This document shows positions 62,930 through 64,000 of a DNA stretch of 64,000 nucleotides, one piece after another; position 1 is the first letter of the stretch, and every line of letters starts with the position of its first letter. The translations under genes were made by a program, and so were the position numbers. Below the pieces are notes generated by a model. That model searched no databases. It worked only from the letters and a program-made list of their open reading frames with translations, and was not told the DNA's origin. This DNA is from Crossiella sp. SN42. GTDB lineage: Bacteria > Actinomycetota > Actinomycetes > Mycobacteriales > Pseudonocardiaceae. The stretch is from positions 143,721 through 207,720 of the forward strand of contig NZ_JAMHIV010000018.1 of the NCBI RefSeq assembly GCF_023897065.1, read 5' to 3'.

Positions 62930-64000
62930 CCCTGGCCGACCGGATCCACCAGCTGCTGCTGGAGCTGGCGGGCCGGATCGACGACGACGCGGTGCTGGCC
63001 GCCCGCGAGCACGCCGCGCTGCTGGAGTACGAGCGCGCCACCGAGCTGATGCTCGGCTGCCTGCTCGCCGGGCGGATCTCCATCACCCCGGCCGAGCAGT
63101 ACCGGCTGCGGCACATGCTCGGCGAGGTGCGCATCGACCCGGCGCTGGCCGACCAGGTGGTGGTCTCCGAGGTCCGCCTCGGCGACGGCCACCGCTTCAA
63201 CAGCAGCAACGACCCGGTCCCCGGACTGGAGCGGGTGCTCTCCGGCGTGCTGCGCAGGCTGCCCGCGCTGCGCTCGGTGTGGGGCACCTGGCGCACCACC
63301 CCGGCAGGCGCGGCCGCGGGCGCGGTGCCGCACCAGGTGCTGCTGATGGAGATCGGCCAGGAGGGCTTCCCCTCGGCCGTGGTCTACCAGCTGAACCGGG
63401 CCATGCAGCAGGCCGGTGTGCGGGCCTCGATCGAGGTCTTCCGCACCGGCGAGGAACTGCCCGAGTACCACGAGAAGGCCCTGGCCACCGCGCGCCGGAT
63501 CGAGCTGCCCGGCTACGAGGCCGAGCCGGTCCGGGAGCGCCCGGTCTCCAGGCGCGCCCGGTCGGAACCTCCGCCGCCACCGCCGCCCGCCCCCTCGCCC
63601 GAGGTCACCCAGGTGGTGGCCACCCCGGACCCGCCCGCGATGGCCGACACCGAGCTGTCGCTGCCGCCGCGTTCCCGGCCGGACGAGGACCCGGTGGCCG
63701 CCACCACGGTGCACGCCATGGACCCCATCCCGGCCGACCCGGACCTGGACGCCCCGCTGCCGTCGCCCGCCCTGTCCTCCCCCGCGCTGGCCGAGCTGCC
63801 CGCGCCGCCGGAACAGGTCACCAGCTCCGCCGAGGCCAAGCTGACCGACCGGGAACGCGGCCTGCTCCGCCAGCTGCACCAGGAACTGGCCGAACGCGAG
63901 CAGAAGCCCAAGGCGGGCAAGCCCGGCCCCTGGCAGGTCGCGGGGCCGACCCCGATGGAGATCACCGGCCCGAACGGCTTCGGCCAGGCCAACGGCCACC
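62917..64000 (+). CDS. Unknown protein, second of pair, Pro-rich C-terminus (cut by window edge)
   Basis: At least 361 residues, open at the window end. Start ATG 62917 is favoured over ATG 62926 because GAGGGAGG ends 6 bases upstream. Residues 1-200 repeat the layout of the preceding protein, with VLLMEIGQEGFPSAVVYQLNRAMQ and FRTGEELPEYHEKAL. A Pro/Ala-rich linker follows (about 205-300), then a charged helix (EAKLTDRERGLLRQLHQELAERE). A protein with a linker like this could be a scaffold. Confidence 0.7.
   Translation, partial: MDGMTLADRIHQLLLELAGRIDDDAVLAAREHAALLEYERATELMLGCLLAGRISITPAEQYRLRHMLGEVRIDPALADQVVVSEVRLGDGHRFNSSNDPVPGLERVLSGVLRRLPALRSVWGTWRTTPAGAAAGAVPHQVLLMEIGQEGFPSAVVYQLNRAMQQAGVRASIEVFRTGEELPEYHEKALATARRIELPGYEAEPVRERPVSRRARSEPPPPPPPAPSPEVTQVVATPDPPAMADTELSLPPRSRPDEDPVAATTVHAMDPIPADPDLDAPLPSPALSSPALAELPAPPEQVTSSAEAKLTDRERGLLRQLHQELAEREQKPKAGKPGPWQVAGPTPMEITGPNGFGQANGH

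Overview
The window is high-GC DNA with GTG starts, overlapping stop/start codons, leaderless-looking promoters and actinobacterial gene families (DUF4429, a calerythrin-like EF-hand protein, large ATPase-LuxR regulators, Tat export). It most likely comes from a filamentous actinomycete, perhaps Pseudonocardiales; that placement is inference. No tRNA, rRNA or CRISPR array was seen.

The centre of interest is about 5.5-30.1 kb, which reads as a complete oxalate-use locus. It holds an OFA-family oxalate/formate carrier, formyl-CoA:oxalate CoA-transferase (Frc) and an oxalyl-CoA decarboxylase-like ThDP enzyme. It also holds an NDP-forming acyl-CoA synthetase, a second-copy-type SucCD pair, and a ketopantoate-reductase homologue that fits the PanE2-type oxalyl-CoA reductase. 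The glyoxylate route Gcl-GlxR-Hyi is present, together with formate dehydrogenase accessory genes (a fused FdsG-FdsB, FdhD, MoaA) and a SelB-like protein. An FCD-type GntR regulator sits in the middle. At least six copies of a TACTGTATACAGTA-type palindrome lie at the starts of the transcription units, so the locus looks like one regulon. Oxalate would be imported and activated by Frc. It would then either be decarboxylated to formyl-CoA and formate (energy) or reduced to glyoxylate and turned into glycerate (carbon). A TnpB-only IS605-type element lies inside the colinear sucCD-hyi-glxR-gcl block.

Several members depart from their families. The SelB homologue lacks the switch I and switch II (DxPGH) regions of its GTPase. 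The FdsGB fusion lacks the GEE loop that helps bind FMN/NADH and also the C-terminal 4Fe-4S domain, and no catalytic formate dehydrogenase subunit is present. Gcl carries the ThDP glutamate that E. coli Gcl lacks. The Nramp relative lacks both metal-binding signatures.

From 35.8 to 47.7 kb lies a sugar locus: an ABC importer, a DUF5107/TPR protein, a DeoR regulator, an AgaS-like SIS protein, a class II aldolase, a PfkB kinase, a Tat-exported GH109-type alpha-N-acetylgalactosaminidase and a LacI regulator. This points to N-acetylgalactosamine or galactosamine use. The roughly 500-bp gap at 44.68-45.18 kb holds four copies of a conserved motif in alternating orientation and a 12-bp minisatellite.

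The remaining parts are: left flank (LysR end, DUF4429, EF-hand protein, Nudix, large LuxR regulator); 30.1-35.9 kb (ArfB, GH29-like glycosidase, P450, hydrolase); 48-54 kb (two histidine kinase/response regulator pairs around an ABC-2 exporter); 54-61.7 kb (RNase Z, lycopene cyclase, a degenerate EAL-CBS-GGDEF protein, GNAT, PhzF, LysR, GDPD); and the right end (a SLATT-type membrane protein followed by two paralogous unknown proteins, the last cut by the window edge).
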